From Amycolatopsis endophytica (GTDB taxonomy: Bacteria; Actinomycetota; Actinomycetes; Mycobacteriales; Pseudonocardiaceae): a DNA stretch of 64,000 nucleotides. The notes under the pieces were generated by a model, which was given only the letters and a program-made list of their open reading frames with translations, searched no databases and was not told the DNA's origin. Numbering within the stretch: the first letter of the stretch is position 1; each line of letters starts with the position of its first letter. Positions 53,746-63,004 of this stretch are shown one piece after another. The translations under genes and the position numbers were made by a program. Location: the NCBI RefSeq assembly GCF_013410405.1, contig NZ_JACCFK010000001.1, positions 248,001-312,000 on the forward strand, written 5' to 3'.

Positions 53746-54684
53746 TCAGCCCTCCGCGGCCGGCTCTTCGAACAGCGTGTAGAGCAGGCGATTCGGCGTG
53801 CCCTGCGGAACTCCCGTCAGCACGTCCGGCGTCGAATTGTTGATCAGGGCGTTCACGACCTGCTCGGGCGTCTCGTCGGGGTGCTGGGCCCGGTAGAGGG
53901 CCGCGGCGCCCGCCGCGAGTGCCGCGGACATCGACGTGCCGGAGAACGGGGTGGCGGTGGTGCCGCCGGGCGCGGTCGACGGGACGTCCACGCCGGGTGC
54001 CAGGAGATCCACGCCGAGGCCGAAGTTCGACTTCGCCGCGAAGGCGTCCGCCTTGTCGACCGCGCCGACCGTCAGGACCTCCGGGATCCGCGCGGGCGAG
54101 GAGAACGACGCGTCCACTCCCGACCACCCGGCGGCGGCCAACACCGGCATCACCGACACCAGCTTGCGCACCGCGTTGTCCAGTCCGTCGGACGCCGGAC
54201 CGCCGAAGCCGATCACCGCGACCGCGGGCTGCTTCGCGTTCTGAGCGACCCAGTCGATGCCCGAGATGATGTTGTTGAGGCGCCCGTTGCCCGCGTCGTC
54301 GAGCACCTTGACCGGCACGATCCGCGCGGTCTTCGCGACGCCGAACTCCTTGCCAGCGACGAGCCCCGCCATCCGGGTGCCGTCGCCGTTGCCGTCCGCC
54401 GGGTTGTCGGTACCGCCGACGAAATCGCGCCCAGGGTCGACGCGCCCGGCGAGGTCCGGCAACGCCGCGTCGACACCGGTGTCGATCACGTACACCGTGA
54501 CGCCCTCGCCGGTGCTGTCGTAGTGGTACGTCTGGTCAACGGCCTTGTCGCGCTGGTCGATCCGGTCCAGGGCCCAGCTCGGCGGGTTCTGCTGCTGTTC
54601 GCCCGGCGCGGCCGAAACCGGCGCCGTGGCGGCGAGAACGAGGAGCGCCGAACCGATGACCGCGCGTAATCCAGTCTTGAGCAC
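53746..54684 (-). CDS. Secreted subtilisin-like protein lacking the catalytic His (pseudoprotease)
   Basis: The 312-residue protein has a signal peptide (AVIGSALLVLAATAPVSA, about 8-25) and a peptidase S8 fold without a long prodomain. Asp is present in VYVIDTGVD (about 64-72) and Ser in SGTSMSAALAAG (about 245-256). The His motif, normally GHGTHVAG, reads GDGTRMAG (about 100-107), so both histidines are gone, and the oxyanion-hole Asn region reads VIGFGG. It is probably inactive and may bind peptides or act as a decoy. The overall frame is intact and ends normally, so it is not a decaying pseudogene by visible signs. Mycosin-type (MycP) origin is possible, but it lacks the C-terminal membrane helix. 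Confidence 0.85.
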   Translation of the reverse strand: MLKTGLRAVIGSALLVLAATAPVSAAPGEQQQNPPSWALDRIDQRDKAVDQTYHYDSTGEGVTVYVIDTGVDAALPDLAGRVDPGRDFVGGTDNPADGNGDGTRMAGLVAGKEFGVAKTARIVPVKVLDDAGNGRLNNIISGIDWVAQNAKQPAVAVIGFGGPASDGLDNAVRKLVSVMPVLAAAGWSGVDASFSSPARIPEVLTVGAVDKADAFAAKSNFGLGVDLLAPGVDVPSTAPGGTTATPFSGTSMSAALAAGAAALYRAQHPDETPEQVVNALINNSTPDVLTGVPQGTPNRLLYTLFEEPAAEG

Positions 54685-54742
54685 GCCTCAGCGTTGCCCG
54701 GCCACGGAGCGCGCACAACTCGGGCCGTCGCCCGATCGTGCG

Positions 54743-56899
54743 TCAGGACTTTTCGAGGTACTCCGCGCGGTCGGCATCCACCAGGTCGGAGATCAGGTGC
54801 GCCAGGCCCGGATGCCGCTCCAGCGCCGGGTCACCGCCCACGACCTCCTGCGCGCGCTTCCGCGCCCGCGCGATCACGTCCTCGTCCCGCAGCAGCGACA
54901 ACAGTTTCAGCCCGGACCGCTTGCCCGACTGCGCCGCGCCCAGGATGTCGCCCTCGCGCCGCAGCTCCAGGTCCAGCCGGGACAGTTCGAAACCGTCCGT
55001 TGTGGACTCCACCGCCGCCAGCCGGTCCCTGGTCGCGGTGCCGTCCAGCGTCTCGGTGACCAGCAGGCACAGCCCCGGCACACTCCCCCGGCCCACCCGG
55101 CCACGCAGCTGGTGCAGCTGGCTGACCCCGAACCGGTCGGCGTCCATGATGACCATCATCGTCGCGTTCGGAACGTTGACGCCGACCTCGATCACGGTGG
55201 TCGCGACCAGCACGTCCAGCTTGCCCGCGGCGAACGCGCGCATCACGGCGTCCTTGTCGTCGGCCGCCATCCGGCCGTGCAGGATCCCGATCCGCAGCTC
55301 CGACAGCGGTCCGTTCTCCAGATCGGCCGCGACGTCGAGCACCGCCAGCGGTGGGCGCTTGTCGCTGTCCTTGGTGGACGCGGGCTCGTCCCCGATCCGC
55401 GGGCACACCACGTAGGCCTGGTGTCCTTTCCGGACCTCCTCGGTCACCCGCTGCCAAGCGCGGTCCAGCCAGGACGGCTTTTCCGCGACCGGCACCACAC
55501 TGGTCTTGATCGGCGAGCGGCCGACCGGCATATGCCGCAACGCGGAAATTTCCAGGTCGCCGTACACCGTCATCGCGACCGTGCGCGGGATCGGCGTCGC
55601 GGTCATCACCAGCACGTGCGGGCTGCCGCCGTTGGCTCCTCGGGAGCGCAGCGCGTCCCGCTGTTCGACGCCGAAGCGGTGTTGCTCGTCGACCACCACG
55701 AGCCCGAGGTCGGCGAACGACACCGTGTCCTGGATCAGCGCGTGCGTGCCGACGACGATCCCGGCCGCGCCGCTCGCGGTGTCCAGCAACGCCTGCTTGC
55801 GCTCCTTCGCCGACATCGACCCGGTCAGCAGCGTCACCTTCGTCGCGTTCTCCGCGGCGCCCAGCTCCCCCGCCTGGCCCAGGTCACCGAGCATTTCCCG
55901 CAGCGACCGGGCGTGCTGCGCGGCGAGCACCTCGGTCGGCGCGAGCATCGCGGCCTGACGGCCGGAGTCGACCACCTGCAGCATCGCGCGCAGCGCCACG
56001 ACCGTCTTGCCGCTGCCGACCTCGCCCTGCAGCAAGCGGTTCATCGGGTGCTCGGTCTCCAGGTCGCGCGCGACGTCCTCGCCCACCTCGCGCTGTCCCT
56101 CGGTCAGCTCGAACGGCAGCCGCTGGTCGAAGGCGTCCAGCAGGCCGTCCTTGATGCGTGCGCACGCGGGCGCGGGCTTGGACACGGCGGTGAACCGGCG
56201 CTGCGCGAAGATCAGCTGCACCGCCATCGCCTCGTCCCACTTGAGCCGGTCCTGGGCGGATTCGAGGGCGTCGTGGTCCTTCGGGCGGTGGATGTTGTGC
56301 AGCGCGTCGAAGAGGTCCATCAGCCCGTAGTCGCCGAGGAAACCGCGCGGCATCGGGTCCTCTTCGCGCTCCAGCGTGTCGAGCACCTGGCGCACGCAGC
56401 GCGCGATGGACCAGGACGGCATCCCGGCGGCCGCCGGGTAGACCGGGATGATCGCGCCCACGAAGTCGTCCATCGCGCTGTCGTCGTCGCCGTCGAGCAT
56501 CTGGTACTCGGGGTTGGCCAGCTGCAACTGGTTGCGAAACGCCGTCACCTTGCCCGCGAACAGGCCGGTCTTGCCCAGCCGCAGCTGGCGTTCGTGCTGG
56601 TGCGGGCGCCCGAAGAAGGCACACGAGAGCCGGCGCTGGCCGTCGGTGATGGTCAGCTCCAGGATGTGGCCGGGCTTGTTGCGCATGCGGCGCAGATTGA
56701 CCCGCTCGACGCGCGCCATGACGGTCGCGTGCTCGCCGATCTCCAGCCCGGCGATGTTGGTCAGCTCGCCGCGCTCGGCGTAGCGGCGCGGGTAGTGCCG
56801 CAGCAAATCGGCCACGGTGTGGATGTCCAGCGATTCGGCGAGCGCCTTCGCGGTCTTGGCGCCCAGCAGCGGGGGCAGCTTGTCACGCAGTCCGGTCAC
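54743..56899 (-). CDS. recG: ATP-dependent DNA helicase RecG
   Basis: The 718-residue helicase remodels stalled forks and Holliday junctions. An OB-fold wedge domain (about 50-150) precedes the helicase core: Walker A GEVGSGKT (about 290), VVDEQHRFGVEQR (DEQH box, about 395), TATPIPRT and QLRGRVGRG. GTG 56899 is preferred over GTG 56914 because GGAG stands seven bases before it, inside the end of the DAK2 gene. Confidence 0.97.
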   Translation of the reverse strand: MTGLRDKLPPLLGAKTAKALAESLDIHTVADLLRHYPRRYAERGELTNIAGLEIGEHATVMARVERVNLRRMRNKPGHILELTITDGQRRLSCAFFGRPHQHERQLRLGKTGLFAGKVTAFRNQLQLANPEYQMLDGDDDSAMDDFVGAIIPVYPAAAGMPSWSIARCVRQVLDTLEREEDPMPRGFLGDYGLMDLFDALHNIHRPKDHDALESAQDRLKWDEAMAVQLIFAQRRFTAVSKPAPACARIKDGLLDAFDQRLPFELTEGQREVGEDVARDLETEHPMNRLLQGEVGSGKTVVALRAMLQVVDSGRQAAMLAPTEVLAAQHARSLREMLGDLGQAGELGAAENATKVTLLTGSMSAKERKQALLDTASGAAGIVVGTHALIQDTVSFADLGLVVVDEQHRFGVEQRDALRSRGANGGSPHVLVMTATPIPRTVAMTVYGDLEISALRHMPVGRSPIKTSVVPVAEKPSWLDRAWQRVTEEVRKGHQAYVVCPRIGDEPASTKDSDKRPPLAVLDVAADLENGPLSELRIGILHGRMAADDKDAVMRAFAAGKLDVLVATTVIEVGVNVPNATMMVIMDADRFGVSQLHQLRGRVGRGSVPGLCLLVTETLDGTATRDRLAAVESTTDGFELSRLDLELRREGDILGAAQSGKRSGLKLLSLLRDEDVIARARKRAQEVVGGDPALERHPGLAHLISDLVDADRAEYLEKS

Positions 56900-56903
56900 G
56901 CGT

Positions 56904-58487
56904 TCACTCCACACCGATCAGCAGCACGGCGTCGGCCTGGCCGCCGGGGTAATCCACGAACTCCACCTCCGGTCGCTCGGAGCGCAGCCGCTCCCGCAGC
57001 TCCACCGTCAGGCCCTCCGGCGCCTCGGTGCCGGTCAGCACGGTGACCAGCTCGCCGCCGAGCGCCAGCATCCGGTTCAGCACGCCCATCGCGGCCTCGG
57101 CGGGCGCGGCGCCGGGCGGTTCGACCAGCACGACCTCGCCGTCGACGAAGCCGATCAGGTCACCGGCGTGGGCCCGCCCCACCCAGGTTATCGACTCCTC
57201 CGCGGCGACCACGAGCTCGCCACGCCGCGTCGCCGCGGCGGCCTCGGCCATGGCCACGACGTCGTCGTTCGCGCGCCGCCCGAGGTCGTGCACCGCCAGC
57301 GCGGCCAGCACCTGGACCGGGGACGCGCACGGGATCACCACCACGTCCCGGTCGCCGATCATCGGATGGCCCGCGGTGTCGTCGGCGGCCCTGGTCAGCT
57401 CGGCGCCACCGGCCAGCACCGTGATGTGCCCGACGGCCTGCTCGGTGATCAAACCGAGCATCTCCTCGACGCTCGGCGCGGCGTGGTCGGGCACCGCGAG
57501 CACCGCGGCGCCCTCCTCCCGCAACAGGGCGGCCAGCTCCTCGCCGTGCACGACGGCGACGACCGCGCGGTCCGGGCCGGACGGCGGTTCGATCGGTGTC
57601 GGCGTGACCAGCGGTTCGACCCGGATGTCGCGGGGCGTGCCCGCACGCAGCCCGGCCTCGATGGCCGCGCCGATGTCCGCGCAGTGCACGTGGACCGCCT
57701 GTCCCCCGGCGCCGTCCCCGGCGACCGTCACGCTGTCGCCCAGGCCGGACAGCGCGCGCCGCAGCACCGGGACCTCGGCCTCGGCAACGCCTTCCAGCAG
57801 GTACATGACCTCCCAGGCGTACGGGGCCTTCTCCTCGGGTTCCGGTTCGAGGTTCGCCTCGCACGAGTGCGAGACCTGCGTCTCGGTGCCCATGACGACG
57901 CCGGCCAGCGCGTCGAAGACGGCGACGAGCCCGCGCGCGCCCGCGTCGACGACCCCCGCCGAGGCGAGGACGGGCAGCTGGTGCGGGGTCTGTTCCAGCG
58001 CTTCGGACGCGGCCTTCGCGGCGAGAGCGACAACCTCGGACAGCTCGCCGGGCTGCGTGGCGACCGCGGCGGACACGGCTTGGAGAACACTGAGCATGGT
58101 GCCCTGGACCGGGCGCGCGACGGCGTCCGTGGCCGCGCGGTGTGCGCTGGCGAGGGCTTTCGACAGCGCCGGACCGTCGAGTTCGGGCGCGTGGGCGGCC
58201 GACTCGGCGAGCCCCCGCAGGACCTGCGAGAGGATCACACCGGAGTTACCACGCGCCGCGACCACGGCGCCGCGGGCGAGCACGGACAGCGCCTCCGCGG
58301 CCGTGCTCCCGGGCTCGGCGGCCAGGCGGGCCTGCGCGCCGGACATGGTGTGCAGCAGATTGGACCCGGTGTCGGAATCGGCGACCGGGTAGACGTTGAT
58401 GCCGTTGATCGCCGGGCACAGCACCTCCAGGCTGTGCACGCAGGCCGCCGCCCACGCTGTGATGGCATGCTCGTCCAGAGCCCGCAC
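56904..58487 (-). CDS. DAK2 domain protein (FakA-like)
   Basis: The 527-residue protein has an N-terminal DAK2/DhaL ATP-binding domain (INGINVYPVADSDTGSNLLHTM, in two parts about 28-49; ARGNSGVILSQ about 78-88) and a long C-terminal domain as in FakA of the fatty-acid kinase system. FakA phosphorylates fatty acids held by a FakB (DegV) protein; no FakB gene is seen here. It is the partner of recG in actinobacteria (compare Rv2974c/Rv2973c). The start is GTG 58487, divergent from rpmB. Confidence 0.9.
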   Translation of the reverse strand: MRALDEHAITAWAAACVHSLEVLCPAINGINVYPVADSDTGSNLLHTMSGAQARLAAEPGSTAAEALSVLARGAVVAARGNSGVILSQVLRGLAESAAHAPELDGPALSKALASAHRAATDAVARPVQGTMLSVLQAVSAAVATQPGELSEVVALAAKAASEALEQTPHQLPVLASAGVVDAGARGLVAVFDALAGVVMGTETQVSHSCEANLEPEPEEKAPYAWEVMYLLEGVAEAEVPVLRRALSGLGDSVTVAGDGAGGQAVHVHCADIGAAIEAGLRAGTPRDIRVEPLVTPTPIEPPSGPDRAVVAVVHGEELAALLREEGAAVLAVPDHAAPSVEEMLGLITEQAVGHITVLAGGAELTRAADDTAGHPMIGDRDVVVIPCASPVQVLAALAVHDLGRRANDDVVAMAEAAAATRRGELVVAAEESITWVGRAHAGDLIGFVDGEVVLVEPPGAAPAEAAMGVLNRMLALGGELVTVLTGTEAPEGLTVELRERLRSERPEVEFVDYPGGQADAVLLIGVE

Positions 58488-58619
58488 CGCCGACCTCCTC
58501 CCCTGGTCAGGCCAGGGTAGCGACCCGGTGACCGGAGGGCGAAGGACCGTCGTTTACTATGGTCGAGATGCCCAGTCCTCTGGGTTTGTAGTCTTCCCTG
58601 ATCGTCAAAGGAGTTCGAC

Positions 58620-58811
58620 GTGGCTGCCGTGTGCGACGTCTGTGGCAAGGGACCGGGCTTCGGCAAGTCCGTCTCGCACTCCCACCGGCGTACCAACCGC
58701 CGCTGGAACCCGAACATCCAGACCGTTCACGCCAAGATCGGCGTGTCCCAGCGCAAGCGGCTGAACGTCTGCACCTCGTGCCTCAAGGCCGGTAAGGTCG
58801 TTCGCGGCTGA
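58620..58811 (+). CDS. rpmB: 50S ribosomal protein L28
   Basis: The 63-residue protein [20 protein letters not shown] is typical L28. CDVC and CTSC form the zinc-binding (C+) version, showing it is not the zinc-independent paralogue induced under zinc starvation. GTG 58620 has AAAGGAG upstream. TACTAT (58555-58560) may be its -10 box. Confidence 0.97.
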   Translation: MAAVCDVCGKGPGFGKSVSHSHRRTNRRWNPNIQTVHAKIGVSQRKRLNVCTSCLKAGKVVRG

Positions 58812-58826
58812 GGCGCGAAGCTCAGG

Positions 58827-58862
58827 ACGGCGAGTGCTCACGGAGAGCGCTCGCCGTTTTTT
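58827..58862 (+). terminator. rpmB terminator
   Basis: CGGCGAGTGCTC (58828-58839) and GAGCGCTCGCCG (58845-58856), with one G-U pair, form a 12-base stem followed by TTTTTT: a textbook intrinsic terminator. Confidence 0.95.
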
Positions 58863-58876
58863 CGCGCCTCAGTGTT

Positions 58877-58899
58877 CTTCGGGGGTAAAACCCCCGAAG
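58877..58899. repeat. Hairpin CTTCGGGGG/CCCCCGAAG upstream of ung
   Basis: Perfect 9-base arms surround TAAAA, followed by a second GGGGGC/GCCCCC stem (58906-58920). This type of G/C-block sequence is common in actinomycete intergenic regions. It may insulate ung from rpmB. Confidence 0.75.
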
Positions 58900-58953
58900 C
58901 CCCGCCGGGGGCAAGCCCCCTGGCCCCCCGCGGTGGCGCTAAAGTACGCCGCC

Positions 58954-59631
58954 GTGGCTGCGAAACCCTTGCACGAAGTCGTCGAAGCGGGCTGGGCCAA
59001 GGCCCTCGATCCGGTCGCCGACCGCATCTCCGCGATGGGCGAGTTCCTGCGCACCGAGATCGCCGCGGGGCGCCGGTACCTGCCCGCCGGTGACCACGTG
59101 CTGCGGGCGTTCCAGCAGCCCTTCGACGACGTCAAGGTGCTCATCGTCGGCCAGGACCCGTATCCGACGCCCGGCCACCCGATCGGCCTGTGCTTCGCGG
59201 TCGCGCCGGACGTCCGGCCACTGCCGAAGAGCCTGATCAACATCTATCAGGAATACTGCTCCGACCTGGGCTTCCCGACGCCGTCCAACGGTGACCTCAC
59301 GCCGTGGACCGAGCAGGGCGTGCTGCTGCTCAACAGGTCGCTGACGGTGCGGCCTGGCTCGCCCAACTCACACAAGGGCAAGGGCTGGGAAGAGGTCACC
59401 GAACAGGCGATCAAGGCACTGGCCGCCCGGGGCAAGCCGATGGTCGCGATCCTGTGGGGCAGCAACGCGCGCAGCCTGAAACCGTTGCTCGGCGGGGTGC
59501 CGTGCATCGAGTCGGTGCACCCGAGCCCACTATCCGCACGCAACGGCTTCTTCGGCTCGAAACCCTTCAGCCGGGCGAACGAACTCCTGCACAAGCAGGG
59601 CGCCGAGCCGGTGAACTGGCAACTGCCCTGA
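58954..59631 (+). CDS. ung: Uracil-DNA glycosylase (family 1)
   Basis: The 225-residue enzyme removes uracil from [23 protein letters not shown] (about 63-82) holds the catalytic Asp and HPSPLSA (about 188-194) the catalytic His. GTG 58954 gives [14 protein letters not shown] and the family length. No ribosome site precedes it, and TAAAGT at 58940-58945 could be a -10 box for a leaderless transcript. Confidence 0.97.
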   Translation: MAAKPLHEVVEAGWAKALDPVADRISAMGEFLRTEIAAGRRYLPAGDHVLRAFQQPFDDVKVLIVGQDPYPTPGHPIGLCFAVAPDVRPLPKSLINIYQEYCSDLGFPTPSNGDLTPWTEQGVLLLNRSLTVRPGSPNSHKGKGWEEVTEQAIKALAARGKPMVAILWGSNARSLKPLLGGVPCIESVHPSPLSARNGFFGSKPFSRANELLHKQGAEPVNWQLP

Positions 59632-59703
59632 GCCGTCGCGGCTTCAGCGGCGCGCCCGGAGCTGGGCTTTCCCCGATGCGTGCCAGCCTGCCGGTCGGTG
59701 GGA

Positions 59704-60225
59704 TCAGTCGATGCGCCGCAGTGCGCCCCGGAACCACTGGGCGCGTTCCACGTATCCGTCGACCACGGCGCGGATCTTGTCGGGACCGAAGGACTTGTTC
59801 TCCCGCACCTTCGCCGGCACCCCGAGCGCGATGTGCCCGGACGGCACGTGCGCGGCGTACGACAGCACCGCCCCGGCACCGACCATCGCGTCGTCCTCGA
59901 TCACGGTTCCGTTGAGCACCACCGAACCGGACGCGATCAGGCAACCGGTGCCGATGCGGGCGCCCTCCACGTGTACCGCGTGGCCGATCGCCGAACCGGG
60001 GCCGAGGATCGTCGGGTCCTGCGCGGTGCAGTGCAGCACGCACCCGTCCTGCACGTTGGAACGCTCGCCGATCTCGATGTAGCCGTGGTCGCCACGCAAC
60101 ACCGTCTGCGGCCACACCGACGCGTCCGGCCCGATCCGCACGTCGCCGATCACCGTGGCGTCCGGGTGCACGAACGCCGTGGGGTGGATCGACGGGGTCA
60201 GCTCACCCAGCGCGTAGATCGCCAC
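59704..60225 (-). CDS. Gamma carbonic anhydrase-like hexapeptide-repeat protein
   Basis: The 173-residue protein folds as a left-handed beta helix with hexapeptide repeats (VIGDVRIG, ATVIGD). Metal-ligand His residues sit in RGDHGYIEIG, DGCVLHC and IGHAVHVEG, as in gamma carbonic anhydrases. Activity is not certain, since many relatives are inactive or bind other ligands. GTG 60225 has GGAGG upstream and overlaps the GNAT gene by 23 bases. Confidence 0.88.
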   Translation of the reverse strand: MAIYALGELTPSIHPTAFVHPDATVIGDVRIGPDASVWPQTVLRGDHGYIEIGERSNVQDGCVLHCTAQDPTILGPGSAIGHAVHVEGARIGTGCLIASGSVVLNGTVIEDDAMVGAGAVLSYAAHVPSGHIALGVPAKVRENKSFGPDKIRAVVDGYVERAQWFRGALRRID

Positions 60226-60682
60226 TCATGTCCTCCAGTACCTTGCCCATGCACACCGAGAGCGGATCGTCCCGGTAGACCCCGAACTTCGGGATGTCGG
60301 CGTAGCCGGCGGACCGGTACAAGGCGAGCGCCTCCGGCTGCTTGAGGCCGCTCTCCAGCACCAGCCGCGTGCGGCCGGCGGCGAACGCGGTGCGCTCCAG
60401 CTCCGCCAGCACCGCCCGCGCGAAACCCTTGCCCCGAGCGGCATCCACGACGTACATCCGCTTCAGCTCGGCTTCGTCGTCACCGCGGACGCGCCACCCG
60501 CCGCAGGCGACCGGCACGTCGTCGAGGTAACCGACCAGGAACAGCCCCAGCGGCGGCGCGAACTCGGACGGCTCGACCGGCGTGATGTCCATTTCGCCGT
60601 ACCGCACGACGTACTCCTGCTGCACGCCGTCGATCAGCTTGACCGCGTCCGGGTCGTCGTAGGCCACCACGCGAAGGTCCAT
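60203..60682 (-). CDS. GNAT family N-acetyltransferase
   Basis: The 159-residue protein shows the GNAT acetyl-CoA loop in VVDAARGKGFARAVLAELE (about 78-96) and the late ALYRSAGYADIPKFG typical of MarR-linked/PhnO-like acetyltransferases. The substrate is unknown. It lies 20 bases after thiL and overlaps the carbonic anhydrase-like gene. Confidence 0.88.
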   Translation of the reverse strand: MDLRVVAYDDPDAVKLIDGVQQEYVVRYGEMDITPVEPSEFAPPLGLFLVGYLDDVPVACGGWRVRGDDEAELKRMYVVDAARGKGFARAVLAELERTAFAAGRTRLVLESGLKQPEALALYRSAGYADIPKFGVYRDDPLSVCMGKVLEDMSGDLRAG

Positions 60683-60702
60683 GACCCGTCACCGTAACGG
60701 GG

Positions 60703-61671
60703 TCAGCGCCAGTGCTCCCAGCCGTTTTCACCGTGGTACTGCTCACCGTCGACGGTCACGCCCGACTCCGGCATCGTCACCGCGCCGATCCGCCGCCACC
60801 CCTCGGGCAGATCGGTGAACGACGGGAACGTCGCGACCAGCGCGTGGTCCTCACCGCCGGTCAGGACCCAGGTCAGCGGGTCCGCGCCGAGCGCCGTGCC
60901 CACATCGACCAGCTTCCGGTCGACCTCGAGGTGGTCGGTCAGCACGTCGATGCCGACGCCGGAGGACTCGGCGATGTGCCCGAGGTCGGCGAGCAGGCCG
61001 TCGGAGACGTCGATCATCGCGGTCGCACCGGCACGTGCCGCCGCCGGCCCCGCCGTGTAGTCCGGTTCCGGCGCGCGCTGGGCGTTGACGACCGAGACCG
61101 GCGAACGGAACCCGCGTCCGAGCGTCGCGAGCCCGGCCGCGGCCCAGCCCAGCCGCCCGGACACCGCGACGATGTCGCCCGGTCTGGCCCCCGACCGCGT
61201 CACCGGCGCGCGGCCCTGCAGGTCGCCCAGCGCCGTGATGGTCACCACCAGCTGATCGGCCCGCACCATGTCGCCGCCGACGACCCCGGCACCGGCGCGG
61301 CTCGCCTCCGCCCACATGCCGTCGGTCAGGTCGGTGACGAGCTTCGCCGGGGTGTCGGACGGGCAGGCGAGACCCACCAGCACGGCCGTCGGCACCGCGC
61401 CCATCGCGGCCACGTCGGCGAAGTTCTCCGCCACGGCCTTGCGCCCCACCTGGTCCGGAGTGGACCAGTCGAGCCGGAAGTGCACGCCCTGCACGAGAAC
61501 GTCGGTGGTGGCGACCACCCGACGATCCGGCGCGGCGACGACCGCCGCGTCGTCCCCCGGACCGAGAAGGGTGGCCACCGGCTGGCTCCGGTTCTCGGTC
61601 ACCGCACGGATCAGGCCGAACTCACCGAGCCCGGCGACCGTGCCGGAGTCCGGTACCCCGTTGGTTGACAT
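60703..61671 (-). CDS. thiL: Thiamine-monophosphate kinase
   Basis: The 322-residue AIR-synthase-fold enzyme phosphorylates thiamine monophosphate to the active diphosphate. LGPGDDAAVV (about 36-45), TTDVLVQGVHF (about 55-65), GGDMVRAD and MIDVSDGLLADL (about 217-228) are the Mg2+/ATP motifs. It leads the three-gene minus-strand operon with the GNAT and carbonic anhydrase-like genes. Confidence 0.96.
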   Translation of the reverse strand: MSTNGVPDSGTVAGLGEFGLIRAVTENRSQPVATLLGPGDDAAVVAAPDRRVVATTDVLVQGVHFRLDWSTPDQVGRKAVAENFADVAAMGAVPTAVLVGLACPSDTPAKLVTDLTDGMWAEASRAGAGVVGGDMVRADQLVVTITALGDLQGRAPVTRSGARPGDIVAVSGRLGWAAAGLATLGRGFRSPVSVVNAQRAPEPDYTAGPAAARAGATAMIDVSDGLLADLGHIAESSGVGIDVLTDHLEVDRKLVDVGTALGADPLTWVLTGGEDHALVATFPSFTDLPEGWRRIGAVTMPESGVTVDGEQYHGENGWEHWR

Positions 61672-61927
61672 GCATCACCTCGGTCGCTCGCCGTCCGTGC
61701 GGTAGGTTCTGACCGCTCACACGCAGATTAACCGGCCTGGTGCGCCCCTCCGGGCAGGACGCACCGGGCACCCGCCTGCGCACGAAGCACCGCATCGAGC
61801 CCGGACTCTCGACGTGACGATTACGGGTTACTTGTCTTCCGGCTTCTTGCGCATAGTGACGCAGGCCATAACGGACCCTTGTTAAATGTCGATCGCGCAG
61901 GTCTCGGCGGGAGGGGGTCGCCACAGC

Positions 61928-62356
61928 ATGGCAGACTGGACGGACATGGGGTTGACCGGCGTGACCGGCGATCGGGATCAGCTCAAAGCGATGGGGGATC
62001 AAGCTCAGCACTTGCTGGATGACGCGAAGTCCGGCGGCTGGGCCGTAGACGAAGAGACCGGTACCCATCTCCGCAACGCGATCACGCAAGCCGAGGAACG
62101 GCTCTCGCGGATTTCGCTTAACGTTGAGCGGTTGCGCAACAAGCCGCCATTCGGCAACGACACTTACGCCCAACAGGCCGCCGCACATTTTCAGACCGCA
62201 ATGGACTCCGATCAGAATTCCCTCATTCCTGTTTATCAAACCGTACCGAAGAACCTCAAGACCATCCGCGAGGCACTCGACGTGGCGATAAGCAAATACG
62301 ACGCATCAAACGAGGAAGCCACGCAATATCTCGGTAAATTCAAGGATCCGGAGTAG
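61928..62356 (+). CDS. Helical protein paired with a DUF3558 lipoprotein, unknown function
   Basis: The 142-residue protein is predicted to be all-helical, starting MADWTDMGLTGVTGDRDQL and ending YDASNEEATQYLGKFKDPE. Its size and helix-rich character resemble type VII secretion-associated proteins, but no clean WXG or YxxxD motif is seen. ATG 61928 has GGGAGGGGG upstream; ATG 61886 is in frame but has no site. Its TAG stop shares a base with the lipoprotein GTG. The codons use A/T in third position more than the neighbours. Confidence 0.72.
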   Translation: MADWTDMGLTGVTGDRDQLKAMGDQAQHLLDDAKSGGWAVDEETGTHLRNAITQAEERLSRISLNVERLRNKPPFGNDTYAQQAAAHFQTAMDSDQNSLIPVYQTVPKNLKTIREALDVAISKYDASNEEATQYLGKFKDPE

Positions 62357-62865
62357 TGTCCAAAAAGCTGGCGGCGATCACTCTCGCATGCTTGACGATC
62401 TCCGCGGCCGCGTGTACTTCCACGGTGTCTGGTGCCCCGACCCCGGCGACCAGCGGGGTCCCCACTTCGACGAGCACCAGTGATCCGTTCGCCGGAATGG
62501 TCGCGTGCCAGGTGTTGGACGAACTCAACTCCGCACAAGGATTCAAACCCGGCGACAACATCAGCCACCGAAACGAATGCACCGCAACGAAATCCGGTCT
62601 CGGCAGTAATGGGCTCGCACTTGACCCGGCGCAGGGATTGGCCGCCTTCAAGGAGGTCAATCCGGCCTCCGTCGACACAGACGTGAACGGCCGCAGGGCT
62701 TTGCAGGAACAGAACCCTCTCGGCTGCACGATCGCGTTCGAGGTGGGCGAACACGCCCGTGTTCTCGCCCAGATGGCCATGTCGATGCCGGAACGCAACG
62801 CGGAGGCGTGCCCGCTGGCGCACGACCTGGCGGAGCGGGTGGAGGCACTGTTACCCGAGCGTTGA
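62356..62865 (+). CDS. DUF3558 family lipoprotein
   Basis: The 169-residue protein has a signal peptide ending in SAAAC (lipobox Cys about residue 20), a Ser/Thr/Pro linker and a domain with paired cysteines (MVACQVLD, RNECTAT, LGCTIAF, EACPLAHDL) typical of DUF3558 envelope lipoproteins. Function is unknown. It is coupled to the preceding helical protein (TAGTG), so the two probably act together. Confidence 0.82.
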   Translation: MSKKLAAITLACLTISAAACTSTVSGAPTPATSGVPTSTSTSDPFAGMVACQVLDELNSAQGFKPGDNISHRNECTATKSGLGSNGLALDPAQGLAAFKEVNPASVDTDVNGRRALQEQNPLGCTIAFEVGEHARVLAQMAMSMPERNAEACPLAHDLAERVEALLPER

Positions 62866-63004
62866 GACCCTCTGCATCGCGCGCACCGAGCCGCGCGACA
62901 GGGCCACCGATCGCTGTGACCCCCGGTACCACGTCAGGTACGCGCGTACGCCTTTGAGGTACGTTCCTACCTTGAGTTCCGCACCGAATACGAAGGGGCG
63001 CGCC

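Noticed and set aside
53746..54684. Mycosin (MycP) protease of an ESX locus
   Set aside because: No C-terminal membrane helix, no ecc genes nearby and the catalytic His is missing.
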